Positions 12,316 through 25,203 of a DNA stretch of 64,000 nucleotides are shown in pieces. The position numbers were made by a program, and so were the translations under genes. The notes under the pieces are model-generated. The model was not told the origin of the DNA. It saw only the letters and a program-made list of their open reading frames with translations, and did not search any database. The stretch lies in NCBI GenBank assembly GCA_003999685.1, contig CP021221.1, positions 62,001 through 126,000 on the forward strand, written 5' to 3'. Numbering within the stretch: the first letter of the stretch is position 1; every line of letters starts with the position of its first letter. This DNA comes from Taiwanofungus camphoratus (taxonomy: Eukaryota > Basidiomycota > Agaricomycetes > Polyporales > Taiwanofungaceae).

Positions 12316-14949
12316 ATGTCGACGAAAACTGCATGGGATGTCTATTCTGATCAACTCTTCCGACTCGGCCATGGATACCCTCTTTGGGACCCAGAGCCGA
12401 CTAAACACGGTGAAGTCTTGGTCGGCGATGTGGGATTTGTTGAGAATGGCGCCTTCTATCGTCTGTTCAACGCCCTACGCCCCACAACCGATCCAGTCAA
12501 CCTACAATATGGGGTTCCCGATGGCTACAAACCCTTTCAACAACGAACAGATTACTCAGAGATAAGACGTCCGCTTGACCTCCCTCCAGGGCCTTTATGT
12601 AGTAGGACGGTCAAATATACAAGTGCCAGTGCTCAGCTTACAGTGTGAGTGCGTCGAAGACATACTTTTCTTCGAACATTGCCCTCATCTAGCCTACTCT
12701 TTAGACAGGGGGCCGGAGCGGGCATACAGTTTGAATGCTCGGATGAACAGGGTGCTCTATTGGTGATGAAGGAAGGAGGCAATCGAGAGGCTCTTCATCC
12801 TAGTCGCAGAATGGCCAACTACATGCGCTCAAATTATCACAGTTGGTGGGTCTTTGCAACAGAGCACCTAGATCTAGATCTGCAAAAGGAAGACATCATC
12901 TTCGTGCGTGGCTGGGTGAAGACATCAGAATGGGCTGTAGCGGCTTTTGTCCGCGAAGGGCGGGCTGCACAGCTCACTTTCAACGGAGAGTTTGGATTGC
13001 CTGCCTCCGCCGCTTTCTCATTGTCATACTCGAGAGACGGACAGTCGATCCCAGAGTACAACACAGGACCGCGACAACGCAGAGCAGGCAGACACCGCGG
13101 CATGATCACGGGGACCCCCGAGACGAGCACAGAGTCGATTTTTACTGATGGACCCAGGTTTGATCAGTGCGTGTTCCTGCATTACTATAAACTGAAAGTG
13201 CGGTTCGGCCTCTGGCCCACTGTGGTGAAGGCTGCTGGCGGACCACGAGACCTCCCGTCCGCAGGCGACGACGACGCGGACAGTCCAGGAATGTTGGTAG
13301 ACGCCAGCGATCCAGTTTCTGAGGAGGTTGTCATCGAGCAGGTTCCTGCTCCCCAGAGAGTGCGTGTCAACGAGGCTTGCTTACTTGTTCTGTGTTGATT
13401 CGGATTAGTAGCCTTATGACCCCCTCAACTTCGTACTGGATTACATCCTCGAGGTAAGTTCAATAAAGTTCTCATGAGATGCGTCCCTTCATTTTGTTTG
13501 CGTCATAGAATTCGCATGCGGAGGTTGCGATAGCGAATGACAATGACATCCTGGTGTTATGTCAGGCGAGTCGTGCCGTCATATCTCTTATTTCATATTC
13601 GATAAAGTAGCCAACAGGGTCAGGGAATTCCTGATGATTTGAAGGAATTCCTTGAGGAGACTCAACCACATATTGAAGTGAATGGCGAAGGACGTGAGCC
13701 ACTTCTTCGTACTTTTGTAAATATGTCATTAACTGTGATACAAGTTGGGATGCTGTCATTGGAGGTCATCACAACTAGCGAAGGTATCGCGGGAACCCAC
13801 CAGCCTTCAACGTCGAGGGCAGCAGATCCCTCATCTGAAGCGCCACAAGGTCCTCCACAAGATGTGCCGTCTGAGACCAATAAAGAAGGCGGCGCCGATA
13901 AGACAGGACGTCGTACTGGTGATAGCCCTGCTATCATACTCGACGAGCATACAGGTGGTGTTTGTGCGTTGGCATATTCCCCAGATGGTCAGTATATTGC
14001 CAGCGGCTCCGAGGATGCTACCGTCATCATCTGGGAGGCCCAGACCGGCCAGCGTTTACGCACGTGCACCGAGCATTCGGATACTGTCTGCTCCCTTGCC
14101 TTCTCCCCTGATAGCAAAGAGCTTGTCTCTGGGTCCCGCGACAATCTGGTGATTATCTGGACTATTGCGACTGGCGACACGCGCGCTATTCTGGAGGGCC
14201 ACCGTGGCTTCATCTATTGCGTTGCTTACTCGCCCGACGGGAAGACGGTTGCTTCTGCATCTGTCGATTTCACTGTGCGAACCTGGGACACGGTAACTGG
14301 AACGCAACGGGCAGTGGCAATCGGGCATACCGCCATTGTGATGCTTGTTGCCTTCTCCCCCGATGGGAGGCGGATAGTGTCTGCTAGCGCGGATTACTCT
14401 GTGCGGGTCTGGGATGCAGCAGATTGCTCTCCGGTTTCTCGCCTGGAAGGCCATCTAGGTGTTATATATTCTCTCTCGTTCTCTCCCGACAGTCACCGCC
14501 TGGTCACGGGTTCCGATGACGGGACGGCTCGAATCTGGAATGTTGAGACGGGTGAGGAGCTTGTCACGTTGCATGAGCATACTGGCTCTGTATGGGTCGC
14601 TGCGTTTTCACCCGATGGAAGACGGGTGCTGAGTGCCGCAAGTGACGGCACCGTGAAGGTTTGCCACTCATTCAGTGGTGATCGACTACTTGCACTGGAC
14701 GCCGGCGATTCACTCGTGAATGCCGCAGCATTCTCACCGGATGGATCGCGTATCTGCGCGAGTACAGGAGATAACTCGGTGCGTGTGTGGAGCGCGCGGA
14801 CTGGCAATGCTCTTGCTACATTCACCGGACACACGGACAAAGTCACCCATCTGAGGTTCTCGCCGGACGGGCAGCGAATCGTTTCTTCCTCCGATGACAG
14901 TACACTGCGTGTGTGGGACCTGAGGGCTGCGTGGGTCGGCGAGGAGTAG
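12316..14949 (+). CDS. Agaricomycete N-terminal module plus WD40 beta-propeller
   Basis: 804 residues in five exons: 12316-12644, 12705-13359, 13412-13453, 13509-13565, 13618-14949. The start sits in GCCACCATG, a good context. Residues 1 to about 350 match an uncharacterised Agaricomycete module: VYSDQLFRLGHGYPLW, GDVGFVENGAFYRLFNA, EDIIFVRGWVKTSEWAVAAF and DQCVFLHYYKLKVRFG. After a short linker (PDDLKEFLEETQPHIEV) and a disordered Pro/Ser/Thr stretch come eight WD40 repeats (about residues 460-800), each with an H.....V..LAFSPDG...SGS.D..V..W pattern; the sixth lacks the Trp. Eight repeats fit one or more propellers used as a binding scaffold. The module's role is unknown; partners cannot be inferred. 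Intron 4 appears to use a GC donor. Confidence 0.9.
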
Positions 14950-16912
14950 AATTTTTCACCCGACTCAAATGTGCAGTTGATCTCACGTTTATCTCTCTCA
15001 CCTGCTTTGTTGTTCTGTCCTTCTGATAAGTATATGCACATGCTATCCCAACACTGACGCCTGCATTGTTATCGTATTTGTATCGCAAAAGATCCGAAGC
15101 CCTTGTATAATAACCGTCAAATGCATTGCTGTCACGGAACATCACGGACATGTCACCACAATCACGACTTCGCCCGTGAAGGTTAGAGTATACGCTTACT
15201 AGTATGTCTCTAGATCTTTCCGGCTTACCACGTCTATTGAAATTGACTGTGTCGTGCCATCTCGTGGTACCGCTGGTGCGGACATGTCGTCTTGAATTCT
15301 CTTCGAGAGCTAACAACTTCAAATCATGCTGTGGTACTCAATGATCTTCCTGTCCAATTTCGTGAACAAGACGGACCTTAGAACAACCATGTCCCTGGGG
15401 CGAAGCGTCCAGTCGCAGTTCATTTCTTGCGTGTGATCCGGACACTCAACTGGAATTTTTATGTTACTTTTACAGCCAAGCCTCTTCAGGCCTTCGCCTT
15501 ACATAGCCCTCCGAGGTCACTTTCTGCCGAAGGTGCCTTTGGCACTTGCTGCGCTCGTTAGCTTGTTTTGTTAGATCATCTCTACCCTTCAAGAAAACCA
15601 AACAAGCCCGGCTTTCCGCTAGAGAGGTACGCAGATGCTTAGATCATACATGTCGTGTAACGGGACGGGTTATGACGTTGTGATATCTGCATGTTGCAAG
15701 ACAGTTTGGCTTGATGCTTACCATCGTACCTGGTGATAGAGAATGACTTGTCGCGGTCAGATTACCCGCCTTTCCAATTGACAAGTAAAGATCTTCGAAC
15801 GTGGGAGAACTTTGGATACCGAGCTGACTCCATGTTTCTGCACCCACTGGCACAATAAACTGCGATCTCGGTCACTGCCCTCTGACATCATGATAACCAC
15901 GAAACGCTGAAGGGAAAAATCCAGAAACAGTCCCCTCTCGTTCCTCTTTGGGTGGAAGGAGTGAAATCGAATAGGGAGCGGTATGTTTTATGTATGAAAA
16001 CGTATGCGACATAATTCAACCCAGTTACTTGAGAATCAGTGCCAAGTTGGAGTAACCATGCAGCCGGATTTACCGCCTCCCATATTGTAGCACCATGCAT
16101 CCGATGGTATGTATTTGCCAGTAGTTGCTGTAGCGAGAGCTACCTCGATCCTTACTGAAGTAGGTTCAATTGTGAGACCTTTTTTTTCGTGAATCAAACG
16201 TATTTCTCACTATTTCTTATGGAGCCCCCTACCGTCGGTCCTAAAAAAACCTGGGGAGGAGACTGATCCACCAATGGCCCTAACATGAGTGTTTTTGAAA
16301 TAACAAGCCACTGAAACTGATTCAACTACTGGACAGAAGCATCGTCACTGATCAGGATCATGCCATGCATTTCAGCCAAGCTACCGCAGACAAGCAAACT
16401 TCGAAGTCCATGTTTCCATCAAATTGGATGCAGGCATCGGGGGCGGCGCCAATTCCTTTGATGAAGATGCTGCATAGGAGTGCCGTGAATCAGAAATCTA
16501 TTCTGGCTACGCACTTCAGCAGGCTCGGACCCTGGTTTCTTCATGAACGCAGAAACACACATCTCTCCAGCAGTATCGAGGCGCGACCTGTAATATAACT
16601 GACGAAGGGTAATGCTGTACTCTGGATCGTATGCGACGACGACGTCCTGATAATCTACACATAGAATGCGGTACAGACACACGACTGCAAACAGCATAGC
16701 AAGCACAGCAGGTAGCACAGCAGGTAGCACAGCGGAGCGAGGACACAAAGCGGATAGCACGGTGTGAGGACCAATACAGTATACGGGACGTTTTGCACAT
16801 ATGCCTGAAAAGCACTGGACGCCAACATCAAGCCCAGCTATCAGCCAGCCTTAGTCAAGAAGTCACAAATCCACCCGTTCATACGAGCGTGAGTGCCCGC
16901 CCCGAACACCGG
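14950..16912. other. No recognised gene
   Basis: Minus-strand frames around 16100-15888 (MHGATIWEAVNPAAWLLQLG) and 15853-15644 (GAETWSQLGIQSSPTFEDLY) look mildly protein-like and might be exons of one gene, but I recognise no family. A frame at 16760-16419 opens with a hydrophobic stretch encoded by the short tandem repeat noted below. Confidence 0.3.
16701..16735. repeat. Short tandem repeat
   Basis: Nearly three copies of a 12-bp unit close to GGTAGCACAGCA. Read on the minus strand it gives a repetitive Leu/Ala stretch, which explains the signal-like start of a nearby open frame. Confidence 0.7.
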
Positions 16913-18177
16913 TCAGCCTTTACGTTGTTTCCTTCCCGTAGGAAGATCGCTGTAGACTGCCGGACGAAGTTTCGTCGAGATCGAGGTGGGACCGCGGCCT
17001 GACTCAGCACTGGAGGCAGAGCCTGCCCGACTGGACTCTGGACGACGATCATCTTCGAGGCTGGGATCACGCCGATTTGGGAATACCTCGCTGTAAGGAC
17101 TCGAAGAACCGAGTCGGAACCTCGCGAAGGAGCGTTCGATGGCGAGGTCACGGCTCGAGTGTCCGGGTTTACCAGCGCCGGAAATGGGCATCTGCCCGAG
17201 GTACGTATCGCCGTGCGGAGACACGGACGTAAGGGGAGGGGTGTGGAATGAGGGGCCTAGGAAGAGATATCTAGGAGAGGGGTTGTATGGCGGCATCGTG
17301 GGCGCGCTCGGAGGGCTATTTGCCGAACGGGGCGTTGTGGGAGAAGTGGAAGCGTGGTTGCGGTAATGTCTGCGCATGTTGGAGTTGACGCTGAACGTCC
17401 TCCCGCACCTGGGGCATTCAAATGCTTCCGCGCGAGAGCATCAGAGGGGTATACGACACGCGGGGAGCCGAGGCTGGCGGAGTGAACGTGACTCACGTTT
17501 GGCACCGGTGTGGATGTTGATGTGAATGGCGAGGCCGCTAGGTCTGCTGAAACGTTTGAGACAATGAGGACACGGATATTTTTTGTTACCATCGTGTCCC
17601 CTTGGTTCGAATGCAACTTGTGATACGCGGAACGCAGACCAATGTGACGAATCAGGGTAGGGGACGTCGGATGGGTGAGAGGCTGGAGACGAGATTTGGC
17701 TAGTCGGCGAGGGACGGTGGGTGGATGTCGGTCCACGGGTATTCGGCGTGTGTTGAGTGCTCGATGTCCTAGATGAATGACTGGTATGACCACCGTCGCC
17801 GTCAGGGAGCCGGGGCCGCGAGTGACCACGGCGGGTGTCTACTGGCCGCCCATGACCGCTGTCGATACCATCCCCTACATTTAAATTTTGCTCTGCGGTA
17901 AAGGCATGACCCGGCCCGGGCCTCCCGCTCTGGGCAGCCCCATGGGTACGTGGTGCGGGAGGACGAGGCTGTGGCGAGAAGCGGCATCAGTCAGAGTCGA
18001 GGCGAGTTGCATACAAAGTTCACTTGCCTGGCATCGAGAGCCACCAGGTGCCACCCTGACGTGACGTGTATCGTCATAATAACGATCTCTTGACGCGCGT
18101 GGAAAGTGTTCTGGAGCGGTTGTTTCAACAAGGCGGTGAGTGAGCGGACCAAGAATGCCTACCGGGCAGGACTTCAT
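16913..18177 (-). CDS. C2H2 zinc-finger transcription factor (first paralogue)
   Basis: Probable nuclear DNA-binding regulator. Exon order on the minus strand: an upstream exon ending at 18028, then 17968-17497 and 17424-16913. Two adjacent fingers are clear: CPHCLKRFSRPSGLAIHINIH and, across an intron, CPRCGRTFSVNSNMRRHYRNH, both C-x2-C-x12-H-x3-H. The intron interrupts the Pro codon of the TGAKPF-type linker, exactly as in the gene at 23.6 kb. The N-terminal part is Ser/Pro/His/Gly-rich and likely disordered, as is the tail (SSAESGRG). The first intron (18027-17969) has donor CAG|GCAAGT. The start is uncertain: Met codons at 18177 and 18261 are in frame, but a TATA-like TATATA overlaps 18177, so the true start may lie in an unseen exon. 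Confidence 0.82.
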
Positions 18178-19640
18178 ATATACTGGGCAGGACGGTTTGA
18201 GTGGCGGAGCGCTGACGCAGCATAACAAAAAAAGTCCCAAACGACTCGCGCAGTCCTGCAAGATGAAGGGGCAGAGCGGGGCGCCTACTACATTTCTACG
18301 GCCACTGAGATATATACCTGCTACGCCACATCGCCTCTGCAGGACTATTTCTGAATCAAGGTTGGTGGGAGTAAATCAGCCATATAGCAAGCTGACGTCT
18401 CTTCTCGTGCATGGAAGCGGGAACAGCCGATACAGGGGCGATGCGGTGAGATCCTGCTCACGGGCAGAGAGCGCCGGAGATGATGCCTCCCGCCCATTTG
18501 TTCAGGTACGCAGTTGCCTGCTACGGCGCGATCATTGTCGGAACACCCACTCCTCTTCTGCATGGGCAATGCGACCGATGTGACATACCATCAGCAGGTG
18601 ATGTGGGGCCTTGACAGTGTCGTTTTTTGCAAATGATGCAAGACTGCTGGCTAGGAACGGCAAATAGGTGATGGCAGGCTGGCAGCAGTGCTGATGCAAT
18701 ACGGTTATGCCGATCAGACTGATTCACTCCGTTTCACGACTGAAATCGAGTTCGCTTTTTAGGAAAGAAGCGGCGAAGGCCAAGGTAAGAGGGGAGGAGC
18801 ATTGCGCGCGAGTGACCGATACGCAGGAGAAACATACAGACCCATATATCTAGTATCGCATTAGTAGGCCCGCGGCGTCCACCAACCGTGATGAACTTGC
18901 AGAACGTGAAGTGACAATCACGCACATTCAAGACAAGCTGACGAGAAAGCAGGATGTATACCGAGCGCTGCGAAAGTACACAAGTAGATTATGGGTGAGG
19001 CTTTACCCGGAGCGGCGCTGATGGCAGGACGGCCAGCAGCGCATACTTCTGCAGCCTAGATCCACGCATGAACGGTACTAACCGCAACGGAAAAGGCCAA
19101 CAAGAGCCGGAAGAGGCACACAGTGCAGTCGGACAGGTATAGAGTTGGAACGCCCGACGACAAGAAAAATCCTCAGGTGCTTTAGTAGGAAGCCGGCGCG
19201 ATGCCCGTCATCGCCCCAGCGAGACGCTCAGCCGCGAAGGAGAAACAACGTCGAAGAGCAACTGAAGTGGACCCACGAAGCAGCAGGAGAATAGGGGGTG
19301 TCTGTACGTAACGAGTAGACGCTGTGTGCCCTCGCTATACCATGGCACGCGGAAGTGCACTAGCCCCGAGCACTCCTCGCACAGATTCGCCGCTTCTTGG
19401 GCGTATCGCACAGGATAGCGCTGCTGAAGGGGGCCGCGCAAGCCAGTGAGAGGCGGTGGCCCACTCCCAAATGGCTGTCGGCGTCGCGTTCGGACGCGTT
19501 AACAGCGGTGTGACTTTGAGTATATGCCGTAACATGAGTGACATCAGCGGGCGCGGCGTGACGGCGTGACGGTGCGCTTTCACGTAGCGGGCAGATCGAT
19601 CTTCATGATCTAACGACCATCAGGCCTGAGCCTGAAATTT
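18178..19640. other. No recognised gene
   Basis: Only short frames without motifs. It probably includes the upstream region of the first C2H2 gene. Confidence 0.4.
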
Positions 19641-22600
19641 CGAAGTGAGAACTAATACTAATCCATGGCTGCTCGTGCCAACGCTCCTCGCGCCCGCTTC
19701 ACCGTCGACGGGGGGGCCGCCTCACACAGGACCGCTCTCGAACACAGGCGGCTCGCCCGCGGCGCTGGACAGCACCCCCCCAGCCTCGAGGCGTCCCGTT
19801 CGAACCGATAAAACACGCGTTATCGCGACGCGACGCCGTCGCCGCGCAGACGTCCGGACCACCCGCCCCTCGTCCGGGCGAGTGCCCCAGCACACCCCAT
19901 TTACAACACCCGCGGGGGGGGCGCCGCATCGCCATGGCGACCGGGCAGCGTGCGTGCCCCCCTTCCACGTCGCCCACGTCGTCTGTCATCCGCCCCGCGC
20001 ACAGCGGCGTGCACCACGGCCCCTGCCCCCCCGCCTCCCCGTCGTGATCCCCGGACCACGTACGGACAGCGTACCGTACCCGAGTGTCTCCGGACGCACA
20101 CCTGCCCGTGCGTGGCGTGGCGTGGCGTGCACCGGCCGGGCGCGCTCGACGTGCTCCACACGCCTCCGTCCGATCCGCAGGGCCCTCGGCGACAGCCCCT
20201 GTCCCCTGTCGGGGCGGGCCACACCCGCGCGTTGCGTTTCGGTGCCAGAACCCCCCACCCCCCAAACCGGACAACCAGCCGCCGACCGCACGCCTGCGCC
20301 CGCCTGCGAGACAGCGGCACGGGATATCCACGCGGTCCGCCACTGGGGTTTGCGGCCCCGCCGCCGCGGCCCTCTGTGACATCCAGATCTTGACACGGGG
20401 AGGTGAGCATGCCGTTGCGGCGCGGCGCGGCGCGTCTGCCGGTAGATGCTGATGGCTGCCGCACACGGTTTCCTGGGGCACACCGGACTTGTTCCCACCC
20501 GTCGAACATTGCCAGACGTAGGACGCCCTTGATCGCCCTTGACCGAATTTTTTTTCTTGTTTTTTTCTTGTTTCTTGTTTTGTTTTTGCGTGCTGTCATT
20601 GTGCGAATGACCACCTTCCCCCCTGCCGGCTGTGCGCTGAGATGACGGGGGAAGGCAGCCCGCGTATGCCGCACCCACAGAATGCCAGAATGCCACCGCG
20701 TCCTCGGCAATTCCAAAATCAACATCGAAGCCCCGCCACCAAGGCCGTGAGTACCGGCCGCAGAGGATGGACATCGTCGAATGATGCGTAGGTGTCGGAA
20801 CACGCAGAGATAAACGGACGGCCGCACCCGCACTGCGTGATTGCAACGTCCCCCCCCCCCCCCTGGTCGCGCGCACGCCGGCGCTCCATGGCTGGCGGAG
20901 CTTCCCTCGCTACGCGGGGGCGCTACACGGCCCGCGAAGCACCCCCGCCTCTTATCAAGTTGCCGCCGCGCCCCAAGCTGCACGCACGCAGCGCGTCCAC
21001 CCGCCCGCGCAGCTGCAGGGCCCGCGGCGCCTCGAGGCCCACCGCGCGGGCGGGCGGGCGAGGGCAGGGAGCGCACACGCACGTGCGGGCGATGTCCGTG
21101 GAGGACGGGCTCTGATGAGAGCACGCGGGCGCCAGTGCGCGAAGCCGCGATGCGGGGCGTGGGCACGCACACGGGCTTCGTGGCGAGAAGAAGAAGAATA
21201 CGGCGGCGGCCGACGGTCCGCCTCGCGCGTGCTGTGTCCGGCCTGGTCTCTGCCTCGTTAATTTGCGAGGCCGTGGTGTCGGGTGATAACCGTATACGCT
21301 GATAGGGCGCACCTGGTAAACGAGTAGCTGCCTCGCTGTGCTGTACTGATGCGACCGTAGGTTCGGTCACACGTCACAAGACCTCTGGACTGGACTTGTT
21401 TTGCTCCCGGTCATGGTCACACGGGGGTCATGAACTGGTCTCAATTGGAAGGTCGCAGCGGCGTTATCTCAAGATTTGTGTCGAGACCTATGAGTGTGTG
21501 GATCCAACACTTGCAAGGGTGTTGACATTCGCTTTGAGGCAAATTGCGGATGCTATGTAGTCCCCGCGGTGCTTGTTGACGAGGTAGTGTTTCTTGCCGA
21601 GTGCCCATGTCTGGCCGTCAGGCCAAGAACTGAGATCCATGTCAGTGCGGGGTGTGACGCATCACATGTAGCGAACCTACGGACGTATCAGTAGAGTAGC
21701 CTGTATCACGGTGTGCACTGCCATCGCGGAGATTGGCAGGAGACGTTGTGTCATACGCGGCACGACTCGCCATGATGATGTAGGCCGAGGAAGGCTGGTC
21801 TGATCTTCCCGGTTTCTCCGATGTGGCCGGAGGGCACACACTAGGGCACTCGCGTTGGATGGCGTTCCCCCCACCAGAGACCGAGTGTGCGGAGACTGTG
21901 AGCAGGGCCTGAGAGCTGCGCATGGGCCAACATCAGCGCACCCGTCAGCGAGGCAGGGGCACGGGCAGCGATCAGGGTGGGCGACAGACGGATCAGCGAC
22001 ATGGATCAGTGCTGCTGCCCGGTAAGTACTAGCGGTGCTCGCCACACGGGTCCCCGGGGCTCCGACGCAGGGCACCATTACGGCTGCGTGTGCATGTGCA
22101 TGCGGGCGCTCTGGAGACAGACAGACACTGGCTGCGAGGGGTGTATGTGTGCGGCAAACGGGATGCCAAAACGGGCAGGGCGTATGTGGATCACAAATAG
22201 ATCAAGATCAGCGCGCGGTCGGTGTTGGCCCACGTTGCGGCATTCAAATGGAATCCCAAGGATGTGACCATCACGCGTCACGCCACCCGCGGCTGCAAAT
22301 CCTCGTCTGGCAGGGCCATGCGGTGCACGGACAGCTGACGTCGTCCATCGATGGCAGGCCCGGCGATGGCAACGTGCATTTCCGAATTCACCGGGCTCGC
22401 TGCGGGCTCTTGGACACCGCCAGGGCAGCCCATCCAACTGCACCCGCCCTGGCACCCGCCCTGGCACACTGGCCATGATATCCGGATATCCAGAAACACG
22501 CGCCCGGGCTCTTCCGCGCCGAGGCGTGCCCTCAATCGCGGTCTCCATTAGCTCGCGCGAAGGTTGCGGCCGTGACGAGAGATCCGACGTCTACGCAGCC

Positions 22601-23496
22601 TGACCAACCTCAGTCCTGCACGGAGACGACGCCCTTCTGGAATCTGGGAGGGACGGGTGGGGGACTGGCCGGGCTCCACACTGATCAGCGCGATGGCTGT
22701 TGGAATGACAGGGAAGGGTGCAGCGAGGCAGCCCACGATATGCATATGCGTGTGGGCCGCTGCGGGCGTCTGCGCGACAAGGTTTCGGCAAGGCTTGTAG
22801 TCTCCGTCGAATTGATATGGCAAGCTGGTGGCCGCCCAGCCAGGACGGGCACAGCCTGCACGGCCAGATTTATTGGGCTGCGAGCGTGCCAGCTTATCCC
22901 GCTGGATCTTCTTTCCATACGCGGCTGGGCTCATCGACGTGAATTGAGGCCGGGGCCGGTCTCCTCGGAAGAGGCAGCATTATAGGCGAGCGGCGATCAC
23001 GCCAATCCTGCCAGGCGACTTCCGCATTGGGCCACCGTTCTTCCCGCGATGACGACGGCGCCACTACTCGGACGCGTCGTCGGCAGCTCCCTCCACGACG
23101 GGAGAACTCGCTGCGCCGTTCGGCCAGCGAAATACACACATCAATGGCAAGAGAGATAACGCGCCTGCCCTGCCCTGCGAGGTGGCTCGTTGCGCGTGGC
23201 ATGCGCATGCTCTGCCCCAATCTGGCTCGCATTGGGAGATCAGGAGTCTGAACCAGACGCGCGCGCACCTCGGCTATCCGGGTGTGGCGCCGGGACACAA
23301 ACAATCATGGGACAGCGGGCGGTGCACCAGGGCCACCTCCCCTCTTCGGGTCGCGGGCGTCCGGCCACCGGCCTCGGCGTCTTTTCTGCACAACCTCCTT
23401 CCGCATCCGGCGCGATCTCTGGAAGCATATTTCCCTTTGCAAATCTCGATTTTTGGCCGATTCCCGTGTTCGGCTGTCACACAGGATCGCATTGTC
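19641..23496. other. GC-rich non-coding block upstream of the second C2H2 gene
   Basis: Strongly GC-rich, with C homopolymers (a 13-nt run near 20850), a T-rich island (20548-20587) and Pro/Arg/Ala/Gly-rich open frames on both strands. The frames overlap each other in several phases, as expected when stop codons are rare, so none is called. I searched by eye for rRNA and tRNA signatures and saw none. It may be a long 5' regulatory region. Confidence 0.5.
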
Positions 23497-23503
23497 TATA
23501 TAA
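23497..23503 (+). promoter_or_regulatory. TATA box
   Basis: TATATAA 93 bp upstream of the ATG at 23590; a second TATA-like site (TTATATA) lies near 23537. Pyrimidine-rich sequence follows, as is common at fungal transcription starts. Confidence 0.6.
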
Positions 23504-23589
23504 GTAAGCCATCCTGGCAACCGTCCGCGATCCCTTTATATACCTCTCCCCCTCCCCCGTCCTGTTCGCCACCCCTCCACCCCTCCACC

Positions 23590-25203
23590 ATGTCCCTCCA
23601 CAGGTCCCCCAGCCCCGTATCGCTCCCCAGCATCAACGAGTTGTTTCCAGGTAGGCTGCCCCCCCCTTTTCGTGTCTCCGCTCTATCTCACCTCCAACTG
23701 TGGCGTCGATCCTAGAGCACCTCCTGGCAAGTCCGCCTCCCATGGGGCCCATCCGGTCTCCCTCAATGTCCAGCTCAATCCTTGCCCTTCGCTCGCCCCT
23801 CTTCCCAAATTACGATGCATCAGTATGTCCCATCTGCCTCAGCGTCGATCCGCGACTTTTTTTTTGTTTTGCTGAGACTTCCACCCTTGTAAGCCACGCT
23901 TCTCGAGAACAATAGCACAACGCGGACGCGGCACCAGCGTCCACGACAGCCCCCGTCCCGCCGCCGATGAGCGCGCGCGCCCACGGACGCTCCCGGCATA
24001 CGCCACAGCGCCAGCTCGCATCCCCAGCCCGGGCCCGCACCGCACCGCACAGTGCCCATCTGCCTGCTGCGAGCCCGGCGCCCGCGCGGCGCGCAGCCCC
24101 GGCACCGCGCCCGCCGCGCCCCACGCGCCCCACGCGCCCGCGCCACACGCCCAGGTAGCAGCCCCCTGCTCGTTTAATGTCCTCCGCCCCCATCCGCTGA
24201 CTGCTAGCCTCGAGAACGTGGCCTCGAGCGACAGCGCCGCCGTCGCGCCGCGCGCCCCGAGCGCCGGCGCGCTCGCGTACGCGCACGCGCCCTCCGGCGA
24301 CGCGTTCATGGCGTCGATCACCAAGGCGCGGCCCACGTTCCGCGTGCAGCTCGCCGCGCCGCCCTCGCCCCCGCGCTCGACGGAATCGGGGCCGTCAGCG
24401 GCGTTCGGCCGCATGGAGGCCGACGAGCGGGAGAGGCTGGAGACGCTCCCGCCAACCTTCTCCGCGAACGCCTATCTGTCTGCTCCCGCGACGTCGGAAA
24501 ACTCTCAGAGTATGCAAAGAGCGGCGCAGACGCACTCTGGGGCGGGCCAGGGCTCGGACGAGAAGCGGCATCGCTGTCCGCACTGCAACAAGCGCTTCAA
24601 CAGGCCGAGCAGCCTGAACATCCACGTCAACACACACACGGGAGCCAAGCGTGAGTGTCCCCAGAGAGCTGCTGTGTGTGTGTGTGTGCGCGCGCGCGCG
24701 CGATCTGACGGTTGCCCGTTCTCACAGCGTTCGTGTGTCGCTTCCCGGGATGCAACCGGAAATTCAACGTGAACTCGAACATGCGGCGCCACTACCGCAA
24801 CCACCTCACCTCGCGCCGCCGCGACGTCGTCGCACGCCTGATGCAGCCCGCCTCGCCCCCCGCCTCCGCAGCCGCCTCCCCCGAGTCCCCCTACGTCCAC
24901 AGCCTCCCGTACGCCCCCGGACCCGACCCCTACGCCCCGCACTCGCCCGCCCCCCCGCGCACCGCGTACTCCGACCCAGGCGAGTACGAGCGCGCCGCCG
25001 ACGACTGCGGGCCCGGGGAGTACGAGTACCGCCCGAAAAGCGAGGCCGCGGACGCCGCGGCGGGGGCGGGGCTGCGCGCGCGCTCGTCGCCCGCGCCGCG
25101 GCGGCGCTTCCGCGAGGGCGCGTGCACCGTGCCGGGGTGCGGGTGCGCGGCCATCTCGACCGCGCTGCGCCCGGCCTTCCCCGAGTCCGCGCCGCGGTCG
25201 TAG
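23590..25203 (+). CDS. C2H2 zinc-finger transcription factor (second paralogue)
   Basis: 441 residues in five exons: 23590-23650, 23716-23822, 23916-24154, 24208-24650, 24728-25203; all phases close. The protein opens MSLHRSPSPVSLPSINELFP and has long Ala/Pro/Arg-rich, probably disordered regions. Finger 1 (Cys259, Cys262, His275, His279) is CPHCNKRFNRPSSLNIH...; finger 2 (Cys287, Cys292, His305, His309) ends VNSNMRRHYRNH. The finger pair and the intron between them match the gene at 16.9-18.2 kb, so the two are paralogues in opposite orientation. The Tyr/Pro/Glu/Asp-rich tail could be an activation region. Likely nuclear. Targets cannot be read. Related basidiomycete C2H2 factors influence fruiting-body formation, but assigning that role here would be a guess. 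Confidence 0.88.
24677..24701. repeat. GT/GC microsatellite in an intron
   Basis: An alternating (GT)n(GC)n tract within the last intron of the second C2H2 gene. Alternating purine-pyrimidine of this kind can adopt Z-DNA. Confidence 0.8.

Noticed and set aside
19645-21370. Long Pro/Arg/Ala-rich frames on both strands, up to 489 codons
   Set aside because: They overlap in several phases inside GC-rich DNA where stop codons are rare. They show no domain, no plausible folding pattern and no splice logic.
19641-23500. rRNA or tRNA genes in the GC-rich block
   Set aside because: No conserved rRNA core or tRNA arm signatures were seen anywhere in the block.
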